Numbered from the stretch's first letter, positions 19,551 to 30,619 are shown. The stretch: 64,000 bases of DNA from Viola odorata (GCA_963691705.1 OY829537.1:73429352-73493351); one strand, 5' to 3'. A program made the numbers and translations. Notes: generated by a model from the sequence alone, not told the origin.

Positions 19551-20829
19551 TGATTACATTGCATTTCATCATGTTTTTACTATCCATTTACTTATTATTT
19601 GGGTAGTAAACCTACTGATTTATCCTTATATTTCCCATATCTTAGCAGTTCTGGTCTGGAGGCAATTTATAGAAGAATATGACTTGTGGAGCACTGAAGT
19701 TGTTTTCCCGAGTCTTGGCCTAGCGCTTGGCTAAGACTCCTTCGCATTCAACGTGTCGCACCACCAGATCGTCTTGGCCAAGACTCCGGCCAAGACTGAT
19801 TCGCGAGAGAGGAATCATGAGCAGCGGCGTTGGGCCTTGCGAGCTGGAAAATCACAGCTGTCCAGCAAGAAAGAGAAGGATCAAGAAGATATTTATTTAA
19901 GAATCCTATCAAGGATCTCCTTCCATCTTTATATGTTTTAAATTCCTATTTTTATTCAAAACAAATCAGGATAATATTTTAGGAGATTATTTAGGAGATT
20001 ATTTAGGAGATTGAGTTGGAGAAGGACAGAGGAGTTTTAGCTTACTTATAGCTGAACTTGTCCTCCTCTTCTCACGCTCTCTTCTTCTTCCCCAATTCGA
20101 CATTGATATACTTTTGCTCCGGGATTTCATTCTTTGAATCCACGGATTTATTTTATTTATGCAAGCAAGTATTTTTATAATTCGTTCATGAGTACATCTA
20201 GCTAATCACCATTCTTGGTAAGAGCTTGAGGGCTATGTTTCTTATATTTCGTGAGATCTAATTACTCTTAATAATCTCTATTTTTGTAATTATTTATTTT
20301 CTGGTTTCTTTACTTCCTTGTTTAAGTTTAGAACTGACAATTCAGATTTTAGCTTGGGAGACCCAGTTAAATGAATAATACAACTCAGACCCGATTGACA
20401 ACCGTGGGCCTCGACTGACAACCAAGGGTAAACTTGAGTTGGGTGTTGTCTTATCAACAGTAGCACTGCAGATTTCGAGATGAACACCATTGAATCAGTG
20501 ATCGAATCATAAGAACATAGCCCGCTCATGCTCTTACCGGGAACCTCCTTTTTACTGTTTTCAATCTTGACCCCCTATCTTGGCCAAGCCTTTGGCCAAT
20601 ACTGTTTTGAGCTATTTTATTTCTTTCTATTTTTGTCTTTATTTTTAGATTCAACCAATCAAATTCAGTGACGAGGAAGTCAACCAAGAACTACAAATCC
20701 CCCGAAGTCTCTGTGGACGATCCTCTTACCACCATCTACAAGTTCCTTATGGACAAGTGATAAGTTGTATTTCTACCCCTTTTTCATATCTATTATACAC
20801 TTATATTTGACGTGCTCGACACGCGATCA
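19551..20829 (+). repeat. 3' LTR of the Athila-type element
   Basis: Partner of 14125-15415. It is 12 bp shorter because it has one fewer TTATTTAGGAGA unit. Differences from the 5' LTR are mostly C/T and G/A. Confidence 0.95.
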
Positions 20830-21229
20830 TCTACCAAGAAAATAAATCTACAGCAAAATGAAGAAGAAGATGAAGATACAGGAGGAGGAAGAAGAAGGTT
20901 TCTTATTATCGGTGGCTGGTGGTGGTGGTTGTTTGTAGTTGCAGGTGGCGGCGACTGGTGGTAGAGGCTGGTGGTTGTTTGCACCGGTAACTGGGGGTGG
21001 TGGTATGTTTTTGTTAATGGTGGTTGGAGGCGAGAGGAGGGTGAGGAATGAGGAAGAGTAAAATACTGGATTGGATGAGAAAATGAGGAATGAGGAAGAG
21101 TAAAATGAGGAATGCATGGACAAAAAGGTAAAGTACTAACAAAAGCAGGCCTGTTACCCGAAGGCATCAATTAAAGAGGAACTGTGAGTTTTTCGCTAAA
21201 ACGTCACCTAAATCCGGATGGAAGGAGTA

Positions 21230-21653
21230 TATATTAAGATATATATTTAAATAACTACTTACAAGTGAAATCGTATATATATCATAAAAATGCATAAGAG
21301 AAACATAACATTAGAAATGCACAAAATAGAGAAAAGTGAAAGAGTTACACAGACTCTCTTTTCTCTTGGTGCTAGCATACTATAATCTGTCAGACTTTAG
21401 TTCATTGGTGTGGATTCCAATAGAGGGTGTTCATCTCAGCAAGGCAACATCTATTGATTCGATTCAAGCTTGAGTGGTTGAATCTCACCTTTAGAATCAA
21501 GGTTTCAGTTTTGTTTGTTTAATTGATTTTGTCTTCCTAGTGTAAGGTACACGATACGATTTCTTGTTTATCATATGATTTATTCGTTTGCATAGTTCTT
21601 GGATTAGGTTTCTGTTTTCAGTCTGCCGCTGCAATTGTGATCGAAACCTAACA
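21230..21653 (+). repeat. Copia 3' LTR, second part
   Basis: Continues the LTR broken at 13449. The end reads CTGCCGCTGCAATTGTGATCGAAACCTAACA, a form common at plant Copia LTR ends, so I place the boundary near 21653. No target duplication can be tested because the 5' LTR is missing. Confidence 0.6.
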
Positions 21654-21960
21654 CGCAATCCTCGAGAACTATTGTAATTGTACAGATTAGAGATTAAGGT
21701 GATCAGACTTATACCTAATATGAAAAATATTGGCATTATATCAATGAATGGATGAACACAAATGTAGAAACTATAATAACATTTAGATCTCACAATTAAT
21801 CTGAATCATACACCTTTATTGCCTTCACTAGAAAAAGAAAATTTAGCTAGAATTAAATATGATTAACAATAAATGGAAAAAATACGAAATTGCATAAAAA
21901 TCCCATTTTCTATGGAAGAAGACAACGGGAGCAAGTTTGAAACACAACTGATAAGAAACT
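21654..21960 (-). repeat. Athila-type LTR fragment
   Basis: The GATCTCACAATTAATC...TTGCCTTCACTAGAAAAAG stretch matches the GATCTCATGCATATTC...TTGCCTCTACTAAGAAAAG stretch of the minus-strand solo LTR near 25470-25520. Both ends are lost. It may be what the Copia element landed in. Confidence 0.4.
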
Positions 21961-22563
21961 AAGGTCCTCTTGGTTAAGCCGTGTGTCATTAGCCACGACC
22001 AACAACACACTATTGGGAACTAGCGGCATGCCACTAGTCATGGGGGTCTTAATTTTGGTACGGGTCACTGCCCTGTGGCAGCCTAACAACTCTTATGCAG
22101 GTCCTACCCTTAGCTGCCTGTGGTGTACTTGTTTCGAATGACTTGCATTTGGTTATCGGATACGACAAGGTTAGGAGGTGGGGCTGGCTTTCAGGGGCCC
22201 GTGGTGAGGACATTTGGGAAGCCTCGATTGGCCACCTTATCTTGTTCTTCAAGGTCAGCGTCATTCTCCTGTCATTCCTCTATGGATTTGCAAGTAACAT
22301 GATCCTTATTCGGTTCGGCGGGGGCCTTAGGAGCCACGGTGCTTGGAAGGGTAGGACTTGTGGAGGCCCCGGTGGGGGCCTTTTGATTAAATACAAGGAT
22401 TTGCAACATACTCAACATCTCCTTATGTCTACGTTCCATCACAACTTGATTACGCTCCATGGACTCCATTCGGGAATTCATTTTAGCTAGCGCTGGACTA
22501 ATGGATTCGTCGGACTTGGCATCATTGTTGCCAACTACGTTTGCGTCGGATATGGTTTGTTTG
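21961..22563 (-). pseudogene. CR-3 gag-like N-terminal fragment
   Basis: The minus-strand translation includes MNSRMESMERNQVVMERRHK, a charged helical stretch, then LVFNQK, a Pro/Thr/Ala-rich linker and FPNVLTTGPRKPAPPP. Stops interrupt it. It lies just downstream of a leader matching CR-1 and CR-2, so the position fits gag, although the sequence differs from their acidic ORF. The left end at about 21960 is where recognisable similarity ends, not a proven boundary. Confidence 0.45.
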
Positions 22564-23809
22564 GTACCTGCACACTTACTTAAACGTTAGTAGATAATCA
22601 CTCCATCACATGTTTTAACTCTCGTGTATGGTCACTCATAAAAGATAGCCTCATAAATCACTCAAGAAAACCTTACACAAATTGCTTGCACACCGCGCAA
22701 TCCTTACTGCAATCAGCCTCATGGTTCAAGTTAAGCGTTTGTTCACAACTGCCTTCACCAGTACTCAAGTAATTAAAACAAGATGAGAGAAGGATTTTAG
22801 AAATACAAGACTCAGGAAGAATACTGGACAGAAGTGAGAAAAAACTCAAAAGAAGGTAAGACTCAAGACATAAGACTCGATAAGACTCTATAGGAGGTTT
22901 GAGTTTGGGGAGCCAAAAATCTTTTTGGTTAGAGAAAATCTTATGAAAACTTGTTAGAAGGAAGGTAAGAGATTAATGTGAAAGGTTTTGGTCAGGTGGT
23001 GATGGAAAGGAACAGTTTGGTCACTCACTCTCGTCAGTTTCTAGCTAGCGAAGTTAGGGTAGGGTACATTTGGGTTTTTGTGTTGTACTTCTTTTCTTTC
23101 TTTCTTTCTTTCTTTGTTTTTTTTTTTTGAATTTTAGGTTTTAGCTGGATAGAAGAGAAGTACTGAAAGGCTAGATGCTAGATGTACTTGGTACCTTGCT
23201 GCACTAAACGGTTTCTAGCTAGGTGAAGATAGAAGTAGACTAGGTGTTGGTTGAGGAAAATCCGAAAAAGGTGAGGTGAGGGGGAGGGGCGCCGCTGGCT
23301 TGCATTTAATGCAATAGATGGATATGTGATGGTCGGAGATGGAAGGGAAAGGGTTGTTTAATGGGAAACAAAATGTTTCAGAAAGTTTGAAATGTTTTGG
23401 ATCAAACTCCCTCACTCTCACTCAAAGGTTGAAGCTCTCGGATGACCCGGATTAACACCATATGAACATCTTTCTGTTTCTTTGATCTCTTGGACTACTA
23501 AATGCTGGAATAAAATTCACCACCTTATATCAAACAAAACTATGATGAAAGGAGAACATGTTAGACGTAAGAAACACAAGAATTGATGGAGGAAAACTCA
23601 GCTGACATTGTTCACAAGATGAAAACTTCTACACCTCTCGACAAAGTTGGCCCAAATGCATAAAAATTTCAAAAACACAACGAGAAACCTAAAAAGGAAA
23701 ACGTTTAAGACATGTTATGAAAGGATTTGACACAAACAATGGAAGCTTTTTGGTGGGAAGATTAAGACACAAGAACGTGAACTCTATGGCGCCAAGAGCT
23801 CCGCTACCA
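22564..23809 (-). other. CR-3 leader and primer-binding site
   Basis: Non-coding, homologous to the CR-1 leader (GATAGCCTCATAAATCACTCAAG, CACCGCGCAATCCTTACTGC). The primer site TGGTAGCGGAGCTCTTGGCG occupies 23788-23809 on the minus strand, two bases from the LTR. It is the longest and cleanest of the three CR primer sites. A (TTTC)n run lies near 23095-23115. Confidence 0.75.
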
Positions 23810-23811
23810 CA

Positions 23812-24195
23812 TGATGCGCTCCAGCTCGTTGTGCAATAAGTTGTAGTGTATGGAGGCTCTTGGTTAGGATCTAGACCGAGAGGTCACACTAAACATTGAC
23901 ACGATCAAGTACAAGGACACATAAAAGGAGGACTCAGAAACGCAGCGGACGGAAGGAAGATAAGATACAAAAGATAGGAGGAGGTTACAGTTGGAGTGAA
24001 GACAGACTGAATGGACGAAGTTGAACATGGCGAATAGTATAGAAAATACACGAGACTTGAAGAATATAATGTTGGGAAATGATAGGTGATGCGTACATAT
24101 ATTTCTTACACAAAATAGCAATCAATGATTATAAGGTTTGATTTCCCAAAGAGAGATAGAGAGGAGTCTTAGTCACGCCAAAGTGACCTATCAAA
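23812..24195 (-). repeat. CR-3 5' LTR, truncated
   Basis: Starts TGATGCGCTCCAG beside the primer site. The outer part has GGTTTGATTTCCCAAAGAGAGAT, matching GCTTTGATTTCCCGGAGAGAGAT in the CR-1 and CR-2 LTRs. After about 384 bp it breaks off inside another element's pol at about 24195; a full LTR would be 1.2-1.35 kb. Confidence 0.65.
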
Positions 24196-24672
24196 CCTCA
24201 CTATGAGGCTCGCTCACTAGTAATTCCCATAAAGAACAATTTGGCACACATAAGCATTTTTGCTTGAATAAATACCCATCATGTCTATAGAACTTAGATT
24301 CAGTAGTAGTCACGCAATTATTATAAATATCACCGAAATTGGAATCACTAGGGTAAAGAGAAATAATGTGTGAAAATCCAAGTAGCTTGGCACTAAGAGA
24401 CAAAATAAGCGCGTACCTTCGAGATAGTGCGTCAGCCACTACATTGTCCTTACCTTGTTTGTATTGAATGTGGTAGGTAAAAGACTCTATAAACTCCATC
24501 TAATTCGCATGACGCTTATTCAATTTACCTTGTCCCTTGAGGTACTTCAAACTCAAGTGTTACGTGTGTACTATAAACTCGCGCGACATCAAATAATATT
24601 GCCAAACCTCTAGCACACGCACAAGGGCGTAGAGCTCCTTGTCATAGATTGGATACCTAAGTTGAGCATCCT
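24196..24672 (-). pseudogene. CR-4 RNase H end and integrase start
   Basis: The minus-strand translation gives YDKELYALVRVLEVWQYYLMSREF, then HLSLKYLKGQGKLNKRHAN and the hallmark YHIQYKQGKDNVVADALSRRY that ends chromovirus RNase H. It continues into the integrase N-terminus to LCVPNCSLWELLVSE and is cut off there. Two stops (HT*HLS and AN*MEF) interrupt it. RNase H removes the RNA strand during reverse transcription. Confidence 0.88.
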
Positions 24673-26159
24673 TGATGGGCGTCGAACCCATCAAAAATAA
24701 ATATAAGAGTTACAATTCACTACTAAGAACAAATTTCTTGTAGATAGCAGTAAGAGGATCGAACCACAGAGAGAAATGGTACAATTCTTTGTGTGAAGTT
24801 ATGATGACAAAATAACACTTAGGTGATTTGTGAGTGTTTGTGATAGAACTAAAACTGAAAAGTAAATAGAGCATGCATTGTCTTGCCCAAGAATGATATT
24901 CTTGGTCAAGAGGATTGATTTGGGAGTATAGATCTAGTATGAGGGGAATTCCTAGTAGAGGTTGGCGGTTATGAGACAAGACATGTAATCATCGACACAG
25001 AGATATTCATCTTCAATCCATAGAGTTGCTATAGGATCAAGGTACGCTTATGACCCCTGCTTCCCTCCTGTGTCAACATCATCTCAGGAATGCTTAGTGA
25101 CGATGCCTTACCTATCAACACCTTACTGGTTAAAGGGTTTACCGAGTTGATAGCTGGCTTGAGTCGATTACACCTCTGCGGCACAATCGTCCTCAATGGC
25201 TTAGGGGAAGACAACTCCAGACTAGTATCCTCGATTGTCAGTCGGGACTGGATTTTATTAACCTTTCCCCCTACCGTTTCCTGGATACACCCAGTAGCAC
25301 GTAGGATTCTACTTCGATCTTCTTGGTCGATAATCCACAACCAAGAAGAATGACTGTTGTGTGGCCTGTTCAATTCTCGATTAGCTAATTCTAAAACCAA
25401 GCAGAAAACATGTTAAGATTAAGTGCGGGATCAATTAAATGTTGATATAAAGATTAATAAGAACGATTGGATCTCATGCATATTCAAGCTCATGCCTTAT
25501 TGCCTCTACTAAGAAAAGGGTGCTTAGCTACTCATACACATAATCATAAAACAAAATACGCAATATATTAAAATGATGATAATAATCCTTCGTTTCCGGA
25601 GGAGCAAAGTGTGTGAAAATGGAGATGAAAAGATTAGAGAGAAGGTTGCGCCTCCGTCGTCCTCTCTCTCTCTTCTAAGAAGACTATAAGTAGTTTCTAA
25701 AAATAATCCCCAAGCGGAAATTACGAGAATCGTATCTTAATCAACTTCAATTTTATTTGATTGCCCTCATCCTCACAAGGAAGTATAATCCGATCAGATC
25801 AAAGGATCGCGTCTTTAATCATCCGAGGTTAGCGTTGTGACCAAAAAGGCAGGAAAAGATCATGTGCCAGCTCATGCCATCCATAATCTGCTCCGCGATA
25901 TTCTCCCAATAACGCATGGCTAAGCGGATTTGTCTTGGTCTAGAGAGGTGTCTGTTCCAATCTTGGTCAAGAAGGCGGCCCTCAAAAATCTTGCTCCAGT
26001 TCTGCCTATAATCATGCCTGATTCTTCTCCTTTTCTGTCTGCTGCCTCTTTTAGGTTGTCTCTTGCAAAATTCAAATGGTTTGTACCAAAATCAATAGCA
26101 TACCATTCAAATTCGCGAGAGATAAAGTGGTAAAAACCACTACAATTATAGCTCAATCA
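24673..26159 (-). mobile_element. Solo LTR, Athila type, inside CR-4 pol
   Basis: The 1487-bp segment starts TGATGGGCGTCGAACCC and ends CTCAATCA (plus strand). Target duplication is ATCCT (24668-24672) and GTCCT (26160-26164), one mismatch. Removing it joins the RT frame ending FSKKLKD to the next part of RNase H. It has the CTCTGTGG box (minus, near 24755), a CTTGG...CCAAG inverted motif near 24885-24905 and another near 25935-25975. No internal region is present, so it is the product of LTR-LTR recombination. Confidence 0.9.
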
Positions 26160-27126
26160 GTCCTTCAACTTTTTGCTAAAGTAAGCAATGGGTCGCTTCT
26201 CTTCTACAAGGACAACACCGATCCCCAGCCCACTCGCATCACATTCTACCTCAAACGCCTTGTCGAAGTCCAGTAGGACTAAGACGAGCGCCAAAAAAAA
26301 TCGCTCCTTAATCATTTGGAACGCTTCTTCTTGTGATTGTCCCCACTCAAAGGAAATATTTTTCTTAGTTAGTTCATTTAATGGAGTCGCAATAGTGCTA
26401 AAATCCTTGACGAAGTGCCTATAAAAGCTCACTAAGTCATGGAATGAGCGCACGTTGCTCGCGTTCTTTGGGGTCGGGCACTCCTTAATCGCCTTGATTT
26501 TCTCCTCGTCAACCTTCATACCTTCCATACTGACAATAAAACCAAGAAAACAAACTTTCTCCAAAGCAAAGGAACACTTGGTTAGTTTAACATATAACTG
26601 TTGCTCACGTAATGTAAGAAAAACTTCCCTAAGGTGCGAAACATGCTCATCAATAGATTTGCTATAAATTAATGTCATCAAAATAAACCACAACAAATTT
26701 ACCAATAAAACGTCTAAGAACATGATTCATTAACCTCATAAAAGTACTTGGTGCGTTAGTTAACCCAAATGACATGACCATCCATTCGTATAAGGCATAC
26801 TTAGTTTTAAAAGCCGTTTTCCACTCATCACCTTCTTTCATGCGAATTTGGTGATAGCCACTCATTAAATAAATCTTAGAAAATATTTTACTACCACTCA
26901 ATTCATCAAGCATGCCATCTAAATAAGGAATAGGTTGTCGATACTTTACAGTGATTTTATTTATCGCTCAACAATCAACACACAAGCGCCAAGTTCCATC
27001 CTTCTTTGGAACTAAGATTACGTGAACCGCGCATGGGGATAAGCTTTCCCTTACATAACTATGGCTAAGTAACTCATCTACTTGCCTTTGTAATTCTGTC
27101 ATCTCCTCGGGGTTGCTCCTATAGAC
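26160..27126 (-). pseudogene. CR-4 reverse transcriptase
   Basis: Order on the minus strand: [86 protein letters not shown], then the catalytic FVVVYFDD near 26670. A frameshift follows YFDD. The thumb region and the start of RNase H (FEVECDASGLGIG, RPIAYFSKKL) end at 26160, where the solo LTR inserted. A TGA stop follows CVDC. The motif set is that of plant chromoviruses; the clade is not certain. Confidence 0.9.
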
Positions 27127-27990
27127 TGGTCAGTTAGGAATTGCGTAACCGGGCACAAAGTCTATTTGGTGTTCAATCCCTCGGATTGGTGGCAAACCTG
27201 GAGACATCTCATCGGGCAAAACATCCTTGAATTCCTGCAAAAGAGAAGAAATACTAACGTGGGCAGAATTCAAAGGGTTAGGGTTAGAAGCGCTTAGGCA
27301 TAAAGGCCTAAAGCGAAGTAAAATCAAGGGACGACTTTCGTCAAACCCTAATTTTTGCATCAATAAGGCTTGCCTCACTTCTCTCCCTTTGGCGTATACA
27401 CTCAATATCTTTTTAGAATCCTCTCCTTTTGATTTAACGCCATTCTTGGCATGCTTACTCTTTTCATGCGTGTTTTGCTTGCTTTCTCTCTTCCCACGCT
27501 CACTCTTTTCATCGGAGCTATGTTTCTCACTATCTTGCTCTTTCATTTCAACACTTAGCCCTCATTTATGTTTCTCAATTTTTCTAGTAATCTCATATTC
27601 ATCATAGGACTTAATGAGCCATTGTTGATCCTCAAAAACTTCAATCGGTGTTAAAGGCGCAAGGGTGAATTTCTTTCCATCTTTCACCAATTTGTACCGA
27701 TTAGTTCTCACTTCGTGGCATGCCTCTCTATCGAATTGCCATGGTCGTCCAAGTAAAACATGACTTGCGTGCATTGGAATGACATCACAAAGGATCTCAT
27801 CTTTGTATTTGCCAATAGAGAACGCAACTAATACTTGTGTCGTTACCTTTAATTCGCTACCATCGTTCATCCATTGCAATAAGTAAGGATTCAGATGCTT
27901 CATAGTCGGTAATCCCAATTTGCACACCATCAATGTACTCGAGCAATTCGTGCAACTTCTATTGTCGATTATTAAGGAACACTCCTTCTT
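27127..27990 (-). pseudogene. CR-4 protease and protease-RT linker
   Basis: The protease region reads IIDNRSCTNCSST near 27955; the family usually has IDGGSCxN there, so one catalytic-loop Gly is lost. It continues with LPTMKHLNPYLLQW, LVAFSIGKYKDEILCDVIPM and HVLLGRPWQFDR, which are diagnostic. After a stop near 27560 the linker is rich in Lys, Glu and Ser, then reads LLQEFKDVLPDEMSPGLPP and GIEHQIDFVPG leading into RT. Minus strand, collinear with gag on the right and RT on the left. Confidence 0.85.
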
Positions 27991-28830
27991 GTCGATTACA
28001 CAATGAGCTTGAAATAGGTTCTCGTGTTATTCCTCTTCACACACTTCGGCTTTCGCTTGGGCGCTAAGGTTGTGCCTAATCACAAGTGAAAGAGCTTCTT
28101 TGGTTTACATTACCTCGCTATCATCCGAACTATCATCTTCCTCCATACAATCGGACTTATCAATCTCGTAGTCGTCATCCCACTCTAGGTCTCCATTTTC
28201 TCAAATAAGCAAGATTCGCTTATTAGGGCACCCAGCTTGCCTATGGCCTCTTCCGGCACATTTGAAGCAAACAATATCCTTGGTAGGTATTTTATTTACC
28301 GGGGCATTAGAAGGGTTGTTGTTGTAGCACTTTGAAGGCGCTTGAGCGTTCGCCGCGCTCTTGGTGCCTACGTGTGCGGTAACACCCTAGGTGGCTCTCT
28401 CGCACCTTTGTTGTCCTTCACCCAAGGCATCTTCTTCCATGGTGCGGCTCTTGTACTAGCCGAACCCGATGTGGCATAAGAAGGTTTCGCGGCCTTCTTT
28501 TGTCTCTCTATCTTGATGGCCATGTGTAACATCTCTTGTAATGCAGTATATGCGTTAGCTCTAACGCATTGCCTATCTCTCGATTGAGACCATTGAGAAA
28601 CCTCACCATCATAGCCTCTGCGTCCTCAACCACTTGCGCTCTAGCTAGCACTATCTCCATCTCATTCAATTATTCTCCCACACTCCTACTTCCTTGTACC
28701 AAGGTTTGCAACTGTTTGTGAAGTTCGCGGTGAAAATAGGTAGGTACAAAGCGTTCCCTCATGAAAATATTCATTTTGTCCCAAGTTGGAATGGGACCGG
28801 CTCTAACTCTTCGTCTTGTACTATTAAGTT
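27991..28830 (-). pseudogene. CR-4 gag with zinc knuckle
   Basis: The minus-strand translation contains IPTWDKMNIFMRERFVPTYF, HRELHKQLQTLVQGSRSVGE, NEMEIVLARAQVVEDAEAMM and RFLNGLNREIGN, the retrotrans_gag core of chromoviruses. The zinc knuckle CFKCAGRGHRQAGC (CX2CX4HX4C) lies at about 28228-28269. An Asp/Glu-rich stretch follows. At least three stops and frame changes. The N-terminus is cut by the LTR at 28831. Confidence 0.85.
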
Positions 28831-29931
28831 TGATCGCGCGTCGAACACGTCAAATATAAGTGTATAGTTGATATAGAAATGGGGGTAGAAATACAACTTA
28901 TCACTGTCCACAAGGGTTTGTAGATCGTGGTAAGAGGATCGTCCACAGAGACCTCTAGGGAAATGTAGTTCCAGGTTGACTTCCTCGTCACTGAATTTGG
29001 TTGGGTGAATCTGAAAATAAAGACAAAAACAAAAGAAGTAAAACAGTCCAAAATAATCTTGGTCAAGGGTTTGGCCAAGATAGAGGGTCAAGATTGAGAG
29101 AAATCAAATAAAGAGAATTCCAGGTAAGGGCGATTTGAGAGCTTCTATCCTTATGATCCGATCATCGATTCAAAGATATTCTTCTCTGTATTCATCGTAC
29201 TGCTATAGAGTGGAGGTGCTCCTATTCACTTCTGCTTCCCTCCTCTTTAAATTACCTGGCAGGTGCTCCCTTTCCTGGTAATCCTAGACAAGGGACACCT
29301 TGCTGGTTAAAGGGTTTATCCGTTTGACTGTTGTCTTGAATGGTTGTTCGCTTCCTCAATGGTATAGGGGAAGACAGTACCTAGCCAAGTTGTCTCCCTC
29401 CGGAGACCCTAGGTTGTCAATCTGGTCTTGGTCTAGATCACTTATTTCTTCTAGTCTGGCGGGAGACTAGTCGCCTACTTCACCTATCCGGCGGGTGCTC
29501 CCTTTCCTTCAAGGCTGACTACAACTCTTCTCTACTAGGGTACAAGAATGGCCAACTCTTGTCTCTAGTGAGTAAGCGATTAATTAAGCTTAAGAAATAA
29601 GTGAATACGAATCGAACGAGAATATTAAGGACGATTTGATCTCACGAATACATAAGAATGAAGCTCATCAACCCTTACCAAGAATCGGTGTTTAGCTACT
29701 CATACTCATGAATGAATAATAAAAATATTTAATTGCATAAAAATAAATCCGTGAATTAAATTCACGGAGCAAAGTAATTGTTTTCAATGGTGGGAAAAGA
29801 AAAAGAGGCGGAGAAGAAAGAGAGGAGAGAGAATTAATTAGGGCACAAAGTTGGTTATTTAAAGCCAAGCCCTAGAATTCTACTCCAAATTAAATTCCTA
29901 AAGAGATAAGAATTAAATGACAATTGTCTTC
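28831..29931 (-). repeat. Athila-type LTR, interrupted by the Ogre element
   Basis: Starts TGATCGCGCGTCGAACACG, the complement of the Athila-type LTR end, next to AAGTT (28826-28830), a candidate target duplication. It has the CTCTGTGGACGATCC box (minus, near 28945), CTTGGCCAAACCCTTGACCAAG near 29060-29082, and the CTCTCGTGAGATC region found in the others. It stops at 29931 exactly where TGTTGATAC of the Ogre LTR begins, so the Ogre element landed in it. The rest should lie beyond the window. Confidence 0.8.
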
Positions 29932-30619
29932 TGTTGATACCCGAATTTTGACGCCATTTTTAATTAATTTTAGCATTTCTGTTATTTAGTTAATTTACTG
30001 TCATTTTTAGTTGATTTACTGTCGCTAGCATTTTTAAGTGTTTCATCGCATTTTAGCATCGTCGTTAGCATCGTCAGCTTTCGAAATCGCATTTTTAAGT
30101 TTTCGTCGCGTATTTTCATTATTATTATCGTTAGTATTTTTTAGCCTTAAAAATCACATTTGTTTTATTATCCGGCAGTCGTTTGCTAGTTGTTTCTTCA
30201 TTTTAGGTCATCACATGAATTTTAGGATTTTTAGTTTTTTAGCGCATTTTTTAGTATTTTTAATTTTTAATTATTTTTTCGCTCGAGCTTTTATTGGACC
30301 CGAGTAAGTTCGCTCGAACAATAGCTTGAATTTGAAATATTTTCCATCAACTAGTTGCTAGCCTTTTTTCCATTCGCAACGGTCTACAACGTTTCGTGTA
30401 GTTTTCGGCGTAACGTCATTATTTTTCCGTCCGAACGTTTCACATTTTTGAACGAGAAAATAAACACGTTAAACGAAAAATTTTCATCATTCGTTGTAGA
30501 CGGCTAAACCCGTCGAATTTTTCTCTACGCACTGACACCTTCGGCTCGAAAAGTCGGAACGTTTGCTCGCAGGAATCGACTCGAGGCCATTTAAATAAGA
30601 CTTAAAGGGCCCTTGATCA

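Larger units (their letters stand above)
14125..20829 (+). mobile_element. Athila-type element with gag-protease only (non-autonomous)
   Basis: The LTRs at 14125-15415 (1291 bp) and 19551-20829 (1279 bp) have TG...CA ends and a perfect TCTAC target duplication (14120-14124 and 20830-20834). The primer site TGGCACCGTTGCCGGGGA follows the left LTR. A single frame with four stops encodes gag and protease (15554-18016). The element then passes straight to the Athila-like 3' block GGGAGGCAACCCA, so RT, RNase H and integrase are missing. By eye the LTRs differ at about 22 sites (about 1.7%) plus one 12-bp repeat unit, so it is young. It must have moved with enzymes from another element. Confidence 0.93.
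13452..21227. mobile_element. Stowaway/mariner-like element carrying a nested LTR element
   Basis: The left end reads TA then CTCTCTCTCTCCGGATTTAC-TTGACG (13450-). The right end, on the minus strand, reads TA then CTCCTTCCATCCGGATTTAG-GTGACG (ending 21227). A CTCCCTCC-like tip beside a TA duplication is the Stowaway/Tc1-mariner signature. Without the Athila-type insertion (14125-20829 plus one TCTAC) it is about 1.07 kb. No transposase is seen; the interior holds a 65-69-bp tandem repeat and, on the right, a GGTGG/GAGGAAGA-rich stretch. Confidence 0.65.
4155..21653 (+). mobile_element. Decayed Ty1/Copia element, split by two nested insertions
   Basis: The Copia pieces, in order, are gag (4155-4487 and 9833-10340), protease and integrase (10340-11290), an RT remnant joined to RNase H (11291-12408), 3' UTR, PPT (13258-13271) and 3' LTR (13272-13449 plus 21230-21653). 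The gag frame runs on exactly when CR-1 (4488-9832) and one AAAGG copy are removed, which proves it is one element. The Stowaway-like insertion at 13452-21227 splits the 3' LTR. No 5' LTR is visible. Stops, frameshifts and loss of the RT core show it is long dead. The GAG-pre-integrase and integrase sequence suggests a Tork-like lineage, but I cannot fix it. Confidence 0.85.

Noticed and set aside
20793..21170. Pro/Ser/Thr-rich minus-strand frames
   Set aside because: Low-complexity translation of GGTGG and GAGGAAGAG repeats inside the Stowaway-like element.
22095..22490. 131-codon plus-strand frame
   Set aside because: It lies antisense to the gag-like region of CR-3 and has no recognisable domain.
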